Assembly (NCBI RefSeq): GCF_047731265.1 | Contig: NZ_CP159835.1 | Span: 1,178,001 to 1,242,000 of the forward strand | Direction: 5' to 3' | Origin: Patiriisocius sp047731265 | Lineage (GTDB): Bacteria; Bacteroidota; Bacteroidia; Flavobacteriales; Flavobacteriaceae | DNA: 64,000 nt | Shown: piece by piece, positions 1 to 8,112 of the stretch | How the letters are laid out: each line of letters opens with the position of its first letter | How positions within the stretch are numbered: position 1 is the stretch's first letter | Made by a program: the position numbers and the translations under genes | The notes under the pieces: model-generated | Told to the model about the DNA's origin: nothing | Databases searched by the model: none | What the model saw: only the letters and a program-made list of their open reading frames with translations

Positions 1-510
1 TTGAACGTCTGGATCAATATCTGTTACCAATGTTTTGATAATGTCATAGCCGTAATCGCTCATCGCTTGGTTTAATTCTTGTTTTACAGCGATGGCAATA
101 TCATCCTTCCGCTCAAAAACGTCATCTAATTTCATTTTAGGCACTTCTGCACGCACCACATCAAATACATACGATGTAATTTGATCGTGCGGATTTTCAA
201 GCTTATAAAAAGCATCATACACTTTCTCTTTGATTACTTGAAACTGAACGGAAATCTTTAAACGTACAAAAACATCATCTTTGGTTTTGGTCTCAACCAA
301 CACGTCTAGTTGTTGTACTTTTAAATTAATACGCCCAGCTATTCGATCAACCACTGGAATTTTAAAGTTTAATCCAGAGTGTCTGGCTTTTAAAAATTTA
401 CCAAAGCGTTCAATAACAGCAGCCGTTTGTTGCCGTACAGTAAAGATTCCTGTTATAAGAATAACAAATGCAATGAAGAGAAACGGAATTAAATACAAAA
501 GACTACCCAT
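1..510 (-). CDS. SPFH/Band 7 domain protein (5' portion, runs off left edge)
   Basis: The minus strand reads open from an ATG at 510-508 to base 1, giving 170 codons with no stop, so the C-terminal part lies outside the window. The N-terminus has one hydrophobic segment (about residues 2-21, rich in Leu/Ile/Phe/Val) followed by RQQTAAVIERFGKF, the usual opening of a stomatin/prohibitin-type SPFH domain. Later come LNFKIPVVDR, then VRLKISVQFQV and SYVFDVVRAEVPKMKLDD, all typical of the domain. Family members are anchored to the inner membrane and oligomerise in membrane microdomains, often with proteases. The partner cannot be seen here. A -7-like promoter element lies about 35 bases upstream. 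Confidence 0.88.
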   Translation of the reverse strand, partial: MGSLLYLIPFLFIAFVILITGIFTVRQQTAAVIERFGKFLKARHSGLNFKIPVVDRIAGRINLKVQQLDVLVETKTKDDVFVRLKISVQFQVIKEKVYDAFYKLENPHDQITSYVFDVVRAEVPKMKLDDVFERKDDIAIAVKQELNQAMSDYGYDIIKTLVTDIDPDVQ

Positions 511-544
511 GTTGGTTATTTTTAAGGATTAGAATTTTAATATA

Positions 545-552
545 CAAAATTA
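545..552 (-). promoter_or_regulatory. Bacteroidetes -7 element TAnnTTTG for the SPFH gene
   Basis: The minus strand reads TAATTTTG, a match to the Bacteroidetes -7 consensus TAnnTTTG, 35 bases upstream of the SPFH start codon. No clear -33 TTG is seen at the expected spacing, so the call rests on the -7 box alone. Confidence 0.45.
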
Positions 553-586
553 AAGCTATTTTAGTGCAATTTAACACCGACTAAAA

Positions 587-1264
587 ATGACCATTAAACA
601 CATTATTTTTGTTACAGTTGCAGTTTGTTTTTGTACGGTATCACAAGCACAGAGAAACACGGGATATGATAACTATAATAGGATTGGAATACAAGGGGGT
701 CTGTCTATTTTTGACATCAAAACAAACGATTTAATAACGGAATCTCGAACGGGTGTTACCGGTGGGTTTACAACAAGAGGCGCTTTTAGAAATAATTTTG
801 ATTTTATCTATGGTCTCAATTTTCTTTCCAATCAAATTCGAGTAAGAGGAGTCAACTCGTTGCCCACAGGTGGTGTTTTAGACACACAGCTTATTGATTA
901 TACCATAATTGGGGCGCAAATCAATTTTTTGCTGAGTTATAATATTGTCAAAAAACATCTTTCCATTGAAGCTGGACCGATGCTGAACGTAAACAGTAAA
1001 ATGGAATTAAAAAACGAACAGTTTGAAAACTACATCATTGAAGGGTATACCACAATTACCGCAAAGAATGTTGAAGACATTTCAACCTTTAATGGGGTGG
1101 GCTATGTAGGGGTGACTGCAGGATTAGAAAGCTTTAGAATAATTGTTAATTATCAATATGGATTCACGAATATTTTAGGAAACCTAAATAAAAAAAATTT
1201 AGAAAATAAAAAATTTAAAGGAAACAGCAGCACTGCTACTGTGGCTGCTGTTATTTATTTTTAA
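587..1264 (+). CDS. outer membrane beta-barrel protein, PorT-like
   Basis: This 225-residue protein starts with a clear signal peptide: MTIKH, a hydrophobic core, then SQA-Q at about residues 19-22. The mature part alternates short polar turns and amphipathic strands: IGIQGGLSIFDI near residue 33, GGFTTRGAFRN, then INFLLSYNI. It ends in an aromatic residue (VAAVIYF), the typical C-terminus of outer membrane beta-barrels. It resembles the small 8-stranded barrels of the Bacteroidetes PorT/OmpW-like group. No enzymatic motif is visible and the specific function is unknown. It stands alone, divergent from the SPFH gene. Confidence 0.7.
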   Translation: MTIKHIIFVTVAVCFCTVSQAQRNTGYDNYNRIGIQGGLSIFDIKTNDLITESRTGVTGGFTTRGAFRNNFDFIYGLNFLSNQIRVRGVNSLPTGGVLDTQLIDYTIIGAQINFLLSYNIVKKHLSIEAGPMLNVNSKMELKNEQFENYIIEGYTTITAKNVEDISTFNGVGYVGVTAGLESFRIIVNYQYGFTNILGNLNKKNLENKKFKGNSSTATVAAVIYF

Positions 1265-1401
1265 GTGTTTTCCTGAAAGGATTTTTACTTAATCAACAAC
1301 AAGACAAATAACCAAGGATAACAAATCTTAAGATAATTCTGTTATGATCTTTTTCGAAGATTAAACTTAAGTTGAGGTGATTGCAAAAGAATTTATTAAG
1401 A

Positions 1402-2937
1402 TTAAGACAGGTGGTTAATTGCATTTTTGATTCTTAGAAGGGCCTCTTCTTTTCCTAAAACACTTACAATATCAAAAACATCGGGTCCTTTCATTGCGCC
1501 TACCAATGCGAGCCTCATAGGCATCATTATTTTTCCAAAACTAATTTCATTATCAGTAATCCACCCCTTTATAATGGCAGAAACAGACGCAGCGGTAAAA
1601 ACCGTCTCACCTTCCAAAATGGTAGCAACTGAGGTCAAATATCTTGCGGTGTCTTCTTTAAACGCTTTTTTACTTGCTTTTTCGTCATATGATGCTGGTG
1701 TCTCAAAAAAGAAGCTCCCCTGCTCCCATAAATCTGAAACAAAATTTGCGCGTTCTTTTATCAATCCTACAATGGTTATTAGATTAAGAGCGTTTACGTC
1801 TTTTGCTTTTTTAATTATGTAAGGCTGGTGTTCTCGTAAATAGTCCTCAAACTCTAACGCTAAGACACCATTTTCTTGCTTTTGAAGATACTGGTTTTGA
1901 AACCAAATCGATTTTTTAGGGTCAAAACGAGCTCCAGATTTATTTACATTTTCAAGCGAAAAAGCTTCAATTAAATCTTCCAAACTAAAAAGTTCTTGTT
2001 CCGTTCCTGGATTCCAACCTAAAAAGGCAAGCATATTTATAACCGCTGCGGGTATATATCCTTCTTCGCGATAGCCCATAAATTTCCCTCCTTTTTCAGG
2101 AATCCACTCTAAAGGGAATACTGGAAAACCAGCAGCATCTCCGTCTCGCTTGCTTAACTTTCCTTTTCCGTCAGGTTTTAATATGAGTGGTAAATGTGCA
2201 AACTTAGGCGCGCCCCAGCCAAGACTTCGATATAGCAAAACGTGTAATGCCATGGAAGGCAACCATTCTTCACCTCTAATAACGTGTGTTATTTCCATTA
2301 AATGATCATCAACGATATTTGCTAAATGATAGGTAGGCATCCCATCACTTTTAAATAAAACTTTATCATCCAGTACGTTTGTGTCAATTTTAATGCTTCC
2401 GCGAATGATATCTTTCATCATCAAAGTTTCATCTTGTGGACTTTTAAATCGAATCACATAATTTTCTCCAGCACCCATTTTTTTCTGAAGCTCTTCTTTT
2501 GAAAGCGAAAGAGAATTGTCTAGTATTAGGCGGTTGTGCCAATTATAAATAAAGGTTTTACCATTTTCCTCGTCTTTTTTACGGTGTGTGTCCAATGCGT
2601 CAGCGCTATCAAAAGCGTAATATGCGTGCCCGTTTTCAATAAGTTGATCGGCATATTTTTTATACAAGTCTTTACGCTCGCTTTGACGATATGGCTCAAA
2701 ACCTGCTGGATTAGACGGAGATTCATCAAAAGGAATCCCCAACCAATTCATAGCGTCCACTATATATTGTTCTGCCCCTACAACATAGCGATTTTGATCT
2801 GTATCTTCAATCCGAAGCACAAAATCTCCACCGTGTTTTTTAGCAAATAAATAATTAAACAAAGCGGTGCGAACCCCCCCTATATGTAATGGTCCAGTTG
2901 GACTAGGCGCAAAACGTACGCGAACTTTTTGTGTCAT
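1402..2937 (-). CDS. gltX: glutamate--tRNA ligase
   Basis: This class I aminoacyl-tRNA synthetase of 511 residues charges tRNA-Glu in the cytoplasm. The HIGH signature appears as HIGG at residues 18-21, within RFAPSPTGPLHIGG. The KMSKS loop is present as KLSKRDG near residue 260. HVIRGEEWLPSMALH is the conserved GluRS core segment. The length fits bacterial GluRS, with an anticodon-binding C-terminal half. The Met at 2937 is the only sensible start because MTQKVRVRFAPSPTGP matches the family N-terminus. It is a single-gene unit with its own -7 element upstream. Confidence 0.98.
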   Translation of the reverse strand: MTQKVRVRFAPSPTGPLHIGGVRTALFNYLFAKKHGGDFVLRIEDTDQNRYVVGAEQYIVDAMNWLGIPFDESPSNPAGFEPYRQSERKDLYKKYADQLIENGHAYYAFDSADALDTHRKKDEENGKTFIYNWHNRLILDNSLSLSKEELQKKMGAGENYVIRFKSPQDETLMMKDIIRGSIKIDTNVLDDKVLFKSDGMPTYHLANIVDDHLMEITHVIRGEEWLPSMALHVLLYRSLGWGAPKFAHLPLILKPDGKGKLSKRDGDAAGFPVFPLEWIPEKGGKFMGYREEGYIPAAVINMLAFLGWNPGTEQELFSLEDLIEAFSLENVNKSGARFDPKKSIWFQNQYLQKQENGVLALEFEDYLREHQPYIIKKAKDVNALNLITIVGLIKERANFVSDLWEQGSFFFETPASYDEKASKKAFKEDTARYLTSVATILEGETVFTAASVSAIIKGWITDNEISFGKIMMPMRLALVGAMKGPDVFDIVSVLGKEEALLRIKNAINHLS

Positions 2938-3007
2938 TTAAAACTTGTTTTAGGACCTGAGCGTGCAGGTAACTTTAATGATGAAAAGGATCATTTTTAT
3001 TAAAAAG

Positions 3008-3015
3008 CAAAGGTA
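3008..3015 (-). promoter_or_regulatory. Bacteroidetes -7 element TAnnTTTG for gltX
   Basis: The minus strand reads TACCTTTG, an exact match to TAnnTTTG, about 70 bases upstream of the gltX ATG. No -33 motif is evident. Confidence 0.45.
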
Positions 3016-3085
3016 TATATTCTAAAAAGGTAGCGCTTAAGTTTTCTATTAAAATACCCATCGTAAATTTAAAATAGCATCCTTT

Positions 3086-4126
3086 TTAATCCTTCATTTC
3101 CTGAGGAATATTCTTGTTCATAATTTTAAACCACAGTGGTGGAAATAATGACAATACCATAGAAGTTGGATACCCGTATGGCATTTGCGGGCTTATGATA
3201 TGGTAATCAAGTAACTGATATTTTTTGTTAGATCTGTAATGGTGATCGCTGTGACGGGTTAGCTCGTATAGCATGACCCTTCCTAAAACGTGGTTGGAAT
3301 TCCAAGAATGTATTTCGGTTACGCGTTTATAACGACCAGATTTTGTTTTGTTTCGGCGCAAGCCATAATGTTCAATATAGTTAATGGTTTCTAACAACAA
3401 TACGCCCGAAACAGCTATGAATAAAGCAATCAATACGGATAAACCTCCTAGCCAAAAGTGAATAGTAAAGAGATATGCCAATTGAAAAAAGACATACCAC
3501 ATCATATCATTTTTAACGCTAAAAAATGGGCGTCCTTCACGTTTCAGTAAGTCACCCTGTATTTTCCAAGCGCTGCTGTATTGCCGTATAATGGAGGTAA
3601 ACCAAAAAGAATACACGCTTTGATTGTAGTTTGCACTTGCAGGATCTTCAGCGGTGGCAGCATTTTGATGATGGCCAAAGTTGTGTTCAATAAAGAAATG
3701 CATATACAAAGCAGGCAAGAGCAATAATTTGCCAAGCGTTTTTTCAAATTGAAGTTGTCGGTGCCCTAGTTCGTGTGCTACGTTAATTCCATTGCTCCCT
3801 ACAACAATACCCACTGAAGAGGTGAGCCCAATCAATTCAAAAGTTGAGTAGGAAATTTGATTTAGGCTCCATAAATAATATCCAACGATACCTAATACAA
3901 GGGGAGCGTTTAAGTATAGCAACCAGTTAAAGAATTTGTCTCCTGTCTTTGAAATTATTTCTTCTTTATTAAGGTTTGATGCACGTATAGGAAGCAAGAT
4001 TTCAAAAACAGGCATCAAGACAAAGGCAAAAACAGGAGTGAAAAATGCCCAATAGGATCCAAAATAGAGACCGATTACGGCTGTTATTGGTATTGCATAC
4101 GCTAACAAATATTTTAAATCCTTCAT
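3086..4126 (-). CDS. alkB: alkane 1-monooxygenase (AlkB family)
   Basis: This integral-membrane non-haem di-iron hydroxylase oxidises the terminal methyl of medium-chain n-alkanes. All four histidine clusters of the AlkB family are present, numbering from the Met at 4126 (346 residues): HELGHR 118-123, EHNFGHH 147-153, NYIEHYG 249-255 and RHSDHH 291-296. Several hydrophobic segments lie between residues 5 and 115 and near 210-245. I chose 4126 because MKDLKYLLAYAIP is the family-like N-terminus. An upstream in-frame Met at 4186 would add 20 residues of no recognisable character. The family also includes fatty acid and xylene hydroxylases. No rubredoxin gene is adjacent, so electrons must come from a partner encoded elsewhere. 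Confidence 0.92.
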   Translation of the reverse strand: MKDLKYLLAYAIPITAVIGLYFGSYWAFFTPVFAFVLMPVFEILLPIRASNLNKEEIISKTGDKFFNWLLYLNAPLVLGIVGYYLWSLNQISYSTFELIGLTSSVGIVVGSNGINVAHELGHRQLQFEKTLGKLLLLPALYMHFFIEHNFGHHQNAATAEDPASANYNQSVYSFWFTSIIRQYSSAWKIQGDLLKREGRPFFSVKNDMMWYVFFQLAYLFTIHFWLGGLSVLIALFIAVSGVLLLETINYIEHYGLRRNKTKSGRYKRVTEIHSWNSNHVLGRVMLYELTRHSDHHYRSNKKYQLLDYHIISPQMPYGYPTSMVLSLFPPLWFKIMNKNIPQEMKD

Positions 4127-4204
4127 AATGCGGTCTTTTGGAGTGTTTTTTGCTATAAGAAATTCATGTATTTTTAGAATTAACAACGGACGAACAATAA
4201 ATTT

Positions 4205-7200
4205 ATGAGTTCATTTTCAATTATCCAGTCAAAGCTGGAACAATTTATAAAAAAATATTATACGAACGAATTAATCAAAGGGGCTATTCTTTTTTTTGCA
4301 ATTGGTTTGTTGTGGTTTGTGTTAACCTTGTTAGTCGAATACTATCTTTGGTTAAGGCCTATAGGACGCACCTTTTTGTTTTGGATTTTTGTCGCTGTTG
4401 AAGCAGGACTCTTTGTTCGGTTTGTTGCGTTCCCCTTACTTAAACTTTTCAAGTTGCAACAAGGAATAAGCAACGAACAAGCTGCCTGGATTATTGGCAA
4501 TCACTTTCCGCAAGTAAATGATAAGCTCCTTAATGTTATTCAGTTAAATCAAAATCAACGGGAGTCTGAGTTATTAGCGGCTAGTATAGATCAAAAAGCA
4601 TCTGAGATGCAACCGGTGGTTTTTCAGAAAGCCGTAAATTTTAAGAAAAACATCAAATATTTAAAATATGTAGCAATACCTGTGTTAATTATATTTTTGG
4701 TTGGTGTTCTTGGTGATGACGACACCTTTAGCAGTAGTTATAATCGGGTAGTAAATTATGATATTGCCTACGAACCCCCGGCTCCTTTCAGCTTTTATGT
4801 AGTAAATGAAAGTTTAACTGCCATCGAGAACAAGCCCTATACAGTCCAAATAAGGACGGAAGGAGAGGCGGTACCGGACAACGCTAGTATTTCTTTTAAC
4901 GGTGAAACCTACTTTTTGCAACAAACAGCACCAGGAAGGTTTGAACACACCTTTTTTCAACCAAGCGAATTGGTAGTGTTTCAGTTAAAAGCAAATAAAG
5001 TGACCTCTAAACAATATGATTTAGAAGTAGTTAAAACACCTTCTTTAGTAGGGTTTGAAATGTTTTTAAACTACCCAGGCTATACGGGGCGAAAGGATGA
5101 AAAGCTTAACAGTACTGGAAACGCAACAGTACCTGAGGGCACTAAAGTTTCTTGGAAGGTTGTTGCACAAAATACAGATGAGGTAACATTAAAAACGCGA
5201 GATACCGTTTATCGTTTTAATGCAAACCAACAAGAATTTAGTTTTGATAAGGGCATTTATTCTAAGTTGGATTATGCAATTACTACGTCCAACGAAAACT
5301 TAAAGGAATATGAGAACCTATCCTTCACATTAGGAGTAATTAAAGATGAATATCCAGAAATTGAACTAAAATCTAAACAAGATAGTTTAAGCAGCGAGCC
5401 CGTTTACTTTTTAGGGGAGATATCTGATGATTATGGGCTCTCAAAATTACAACTGGTTTATTATCCTCAAGGACAAAATCAAGCAAGGGCATATCGTTCT
5501 CTATCGATTAACAAAACTAATTTTGATCAATTTACGTACGTTTTTCCGGGGAACTTAGATTTAACTCCAGGGACTGCGTATGAATATTATTTTGAGGTTT
5601 TTGATAATGACGCATTACATAAATTTAAAAGCAGTAAATCTGCTGTTTATAATTTTAGAAAATTAACGGAGGATGAGATAGAAAACGAACTTCTTCAAAA
5701 CCAGGAAGATGCTATTAAAGGAATGGATAGGGCGTTGGACGAAATGAAGAAGCAAGAAAAGCGGTTAGAGGAAATCGAAAAGCTTCAGAAAGAAAAAGAA
5801 AACCTTAATTGGAATGATAAAAAGAAATTGGAAGACGTTATAAAAAGACAGAAAAAACAGGAGCAGATGATGCAGAAGTTTTCAAAACAACTCCAAGAAA
5901 ACTTAGAAAAATTTCAACCGGAAAATGAAGAAAAGGACTCCTTTAAAGAGAGGCTTGAAGAGCGGTTAGAAGACAACCAGGAAAAGTTAAAGGAGAACGA
6001 AAAGTTGTTGGAGGAATTAGAAAAACTGCAGGAAAAACTTTCAAAAGAGGAGCTGACAGAAAAGCTTGAAAACGTTTCAAAACAAAATAAAAACCAAGAA
6101 AAGAACTTGGAACAATTGTTAGAATTGACAAAGCGATACTATGTTGAGAAAAAAGGCGAAAAGTTAGCAGAAGAACTGTTTAAATTAGGAAAGGAACAGG
6201 AGAAGCTTGCGGACCAACCAGAGGACAAAAACACAAAGGAAGCTCAAGAAAAAATCAACAAAGCGTTTGAAGAGTACAAAAAACAGATGGAGGCGCTTCA
6301 AAAGGAAAATAAGGAACTAAAGGATCCTATGGAAATGCCGCAGGATAAAGTGGGGGAAAAGGTCGTTTCTGAAGAACAAAAACAGGCTTCAGAAAAATTA
6401 GAAAAAGAGGACAAACAAGGCGCAAAAGTAAACCAGAAGAAGGCGGGTAAGAAAATGCAGGAAATGGGAGCCCAAATGCAGCAGCAAATGTCAGGAGGAA
6501 GTCAAGAGCAAATGCAAGAAGATGTTGATATGCTAAGACAAGTATTGGACAACCTTGTGGTGTTCTCATTCAGGCAGGAGGATTTAATGGAGGACTTCAA
6601 AAAGACAGATTACGGCAACCCTGTCTTTGGAAAGAGGCTTAATATGCAAAACGATTTAAAGCAGAATTTCCAGCATATTGATGATAGCTTGTTTGCTTTA
6701 TCGTTGAGACAACCTATGATGAGCGAAATGATTAACGAGTCATTAACAGAGGTTCAATATAATATCAACAAATCTATGGAGCGACTTGCTGAAAATATGT
6801 TGCGAAAGGGAGTTAGCAGTCAACAATACGCGGTTACTGGCGCCAACGAATTGGCTAATATGCTCGCTAGTATATTAACCAATATGCAAGCGCAAATGCC
6901 TATGCCTGGTAGCGGAAGTGGTGGAGAAGGAATGCCAATGCCTGGAAAAGGTCAGGGGCAGGGAGAAGGGTTTCAGTTACCAGACATTATTGAAAAGCAA
7001 AAAAGTCTTTCAGGACAAATGCAAGAAGGTATGGGAGATGGCGAGAAGGGAAAAGAAGGAGAGGGTGAAGGAGAAGGCGAGGGAGAGGGTGAAGGAGAAG
7101 GAGAGGGTGAAGGAGAAGGAGAAGGAGAAGGTGAAGGGGAAGGCGAAGGGGATGGCTCTGGTGAAGGAGAGGGTAAAGGAGGCGAAGGAAATGGCGGTGA

Positions 7201-7651
7201 TGGGGAAAATGGTCGAAATGGCGAAGGAGAAAGCGAGAATAATGATGGTGAATTGTTTGAAATATTCAAACAACAACAACAGCTTAGAGAGCAGCTGCAG
7301 GATAAATTGAGTAAAGAAGGTCTCGATGGGCGGGGGGGTGATTTATTAAAGAAGATGGAAGGAATAGAACGGCAACTTTTAGATAAGGGTTTTAATCAGC
7401 GAACTTTAGAAAAGATGCTTAACCTTGAATATGAGTTGCTAAAATTAGAAGAGGCAGATTTTGAACAAGGGCAGGATACGAAGCGGGAGTCTCAAACTAA
7501 TTACAGAGACTTTAATAACATAAAACCCATGTCTCCCGAGGACATAAAAAAGTACTTTAATACCACCGAAATATTAAATAGGGAAGCCTTACCTTTGCGT
7601 CAAGAATACAAGGAGAAAGTACAAACGTATTTTAAGAAAGGCAATGATTAA
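4205..7651 (+). CDS. DUF4175 family membrane protein with coiled coil and Gly-Glu repeat
   Basis: This protein has 1148 residues. Two or three membrane segments are visible near residues 22-42, 54-75 and 150-168, followed by a periplasmic beta-rich part with Ig-like strands at about 180-480. A very long charged coiled coil (Lys/Glu/Gln) runs from about 495 to 760. Next come Met/Gln-rich helices, a low-complexity Gly-Glu stretch (about 951-982) and a helical tail. This is the layout of the Bacteroidetes DUF4175 proteins, which usually sit next to MoxR/BatA-type or ybeY genes. The molecular role is unknown. The last 8 bases overlap the start of ybeY (ATG of ybeY inside the final codons), so the two are probably translationally coupled. 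Confidence 0.85.
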   Translation: MSSFSIIQSKLEQFIKKYYTNELIKGAILFFAIGLLWFVLTLLVEYYLWLRPIGRTFLFWIFVAVEAGLFVRFVAFPLLKLFKLQQGISNEQAAWIIGNHFPQVNDKLLNVIQLNQNQRESELLAASIDQKASEMQPVVFQKAVNFKKNIKYLKYVAIPVLIIFLVGVLGDDDTFSSSYNRVVNYDIAYEPPAPFSFYVVNESLTAIENKPYTVQIRTEGEAVPDNASISFNGETYFLQQTAPGRFEHTFFQPSELVVFQLKANKVTSKQYDLEVVKTPSLVGFEMFLNYPGYTGRKDEKLNSTGNATVPEGTKVSWKVVAQNTDEVTLKTRDTVYRFNANQQEFSFDKGIYSKLDYAITTSNENLKEYENLSFTLGVIKDEYPEIELKSKQDSLSSEPVYFLGEISDDYGLSKLQLVYYPQGQNQARAYRSLSINKTNFDQFTYVFPGNLDLTPGTAYEYYFEVFDNDALHKFKSSKSAVYNFRKLTEDEIENELLQNQEDAIKGMDRALDEMKKQEKRLEEIEKLQKEKENLNWNDKKKLEDVIKRQKKQEQMMQKFSKQLQENLEKFQPENEEKDSFKERLEERLEDNQEKLKENEKLLEELEKLQEKLSKEELTEKLENVSKQNKNQEKNLEQLLELTKRYYVEKKGEKLAEELFKLGKEQEKLADQPEDKNTKEAQEKINKAFEEYKKQMEALQKENKELKDPMEMPQDKVGEKVVSEEQKQASEKLEKEDKQGAKVNQKKAGKKMQEMGAQMQQQMSGGSQEQMQEDVDMLRQVLDNLVVFSFRQEDLMEDFKKTDYGNPVFGKRLNMQNDLKQNFQHIDDSLFALSLRQPMMSEMINESLTEVQYNINKSMERLAENMLRKGVSSQQYAVTGANELANMLASILTNMQAQMPMPGSGSGGEGMPMPGKGQGQGEGFQLPDIIEKQKSLSGQMQEGMGDGEKGKEGEGEGEGEGEGEGEGEGEGEGEGEGEGEGEGDGSGEGEGKGGEGNGGDGENGRNGEGESENNDGELFEIFKQQQQLREQLQDKLSKEGLDGRGGDLLKKMEGIERQLLDKGFNQRTLEKMLNLEYELLKLEEADFEQGQDTKRESQTNYRDFNNIKPMSPEDIKKYFNTTEILNREALPLRQEYKEKVQTYFKKGND
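7055..7150 (+). repeat. in-frame (Glu-Gly)16 low-complexity tract
   Basis: The codons from 7055 to 7150 encode sixteen uninterrupted Glu-Gly pairs built from imperfect 6-base units (GARGGN). More Gly/Glu/Asp/Lys-rich sequence continues to about 7250. Because the unit is 6 bases, slippage would alter protein length without changing frame. The same composition keeps other frames open, which produces spurious overlapping ORFs here. Confidence 0.9.
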
Positions 7652-8072
7652 TTTTTTTTCTGAGACTGATTTTGAATTTAAGAATACAGCGGTTATATCG
7701 AAATGGATTGAAGATGTAATTGCATTTGAAGGATTTGAATTAGGGGATATAAATTACATCTTCTGTAATGATGACTATCTTCATAAGTTGAATGTTGATT
7801 TTTTACAACATGACACACTTACTGATATTATTAGTTTTGATAATTCTTTGGGAAAAGAAATTCACGGGGAAATATATATTTCGGTAGAGCGGGTTAAAGA
7901 AAACGCAATGCTGTTTAAAACACCCTTTAGCCAAGAGCTTGATAGAGTAATCATTCATGGTATTTTGCATTATTGCGGATATAAGGATAAAACCGAGTCA
8001 GAAGCTGAATTAATGAGATTAAAGGAAGATGAGGCCTTGCAAATAATTGAAGGTCAGGTAAATAATAAATAA
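7644..8072 (+). CDS. ybeY: rRNA maturation endoribonuclease YbeY
   Basis: This 142-residue protein is of the UPF0054/YbeY family, a zinc-dependent RNase acting in 16S rRNA 3'-end maturation and ribosome quality control. The signature region reads VIIHGILHYCGYKDKTE near residues 103-119. The conserved Arg-bearing strand is not obvious. In E. coli the metal site is H-x3-H-x5-H. Here the first two His are present but the third position is Asp (GYKD instead of GYDH). I recall this substitution as common in Bacteroidetes orthologues. It overlaps the preceding DUF4175 gene by 8 bases and precedes mnmG. The LxHDTLTDIISF motif (as LQHDTLTDIISFD) further supports the call. Confidence 0.93.
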   Translation: MINFFSETDFEFKNTAVISKWIEDVIAFEGFELGDINYIFCNDDYLHKLNVDFLQHDTLTDIISFDNSLGKEIHGEIYISVERVKENAMLFKTPFSQELDRVIIHGILHYCGYKDKTESEAELMRLKEDEALQIIEGQVNNK

Positions 8073-8081
8073 TTTTCATTT

Positions 8082-8097
8082 TGTTCCACGTGGAACG
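8082..8097. promoter_or_regulatory. parS-like ParB-binding palindrome
   Basis: The 16-mer TGTTCCACGTGGAACG has a perfect inner 14-bp palindrome, with one mismatch only in the outermost pair. It matches the bacterial parS consensus TGTTnCACGTGnAACA at 15 of 16 positions. It lies in the short ybeY-mnmG gap, 15 bases before the chosen mnmG start. ParB nucleates on such sites for chromosome segregation. A second copy follows mnmG at 9991-10006. Confidence 0.72.
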
Positions 8098-8112
8098 ATG
8101 TATTTGTGTACT

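Noticed and set aside
3086..4126. AlkB-like protein as a fatty acid desaturase
   Set aside because: The spacing and wording of all four His motifs (HELGHR, EHNFGHH, NYIEHYG, RHSDHH) fit AlkB hydroxylases rather than desaturases.
6918..7310. Overlapping long open frames on both strands across the Gly-Glu tract
   Set aside because: They come from the low-complexity hexanucleotide repeat being open in several frames. None has a recognisable protein and all lie inside the DUF4175 gene.
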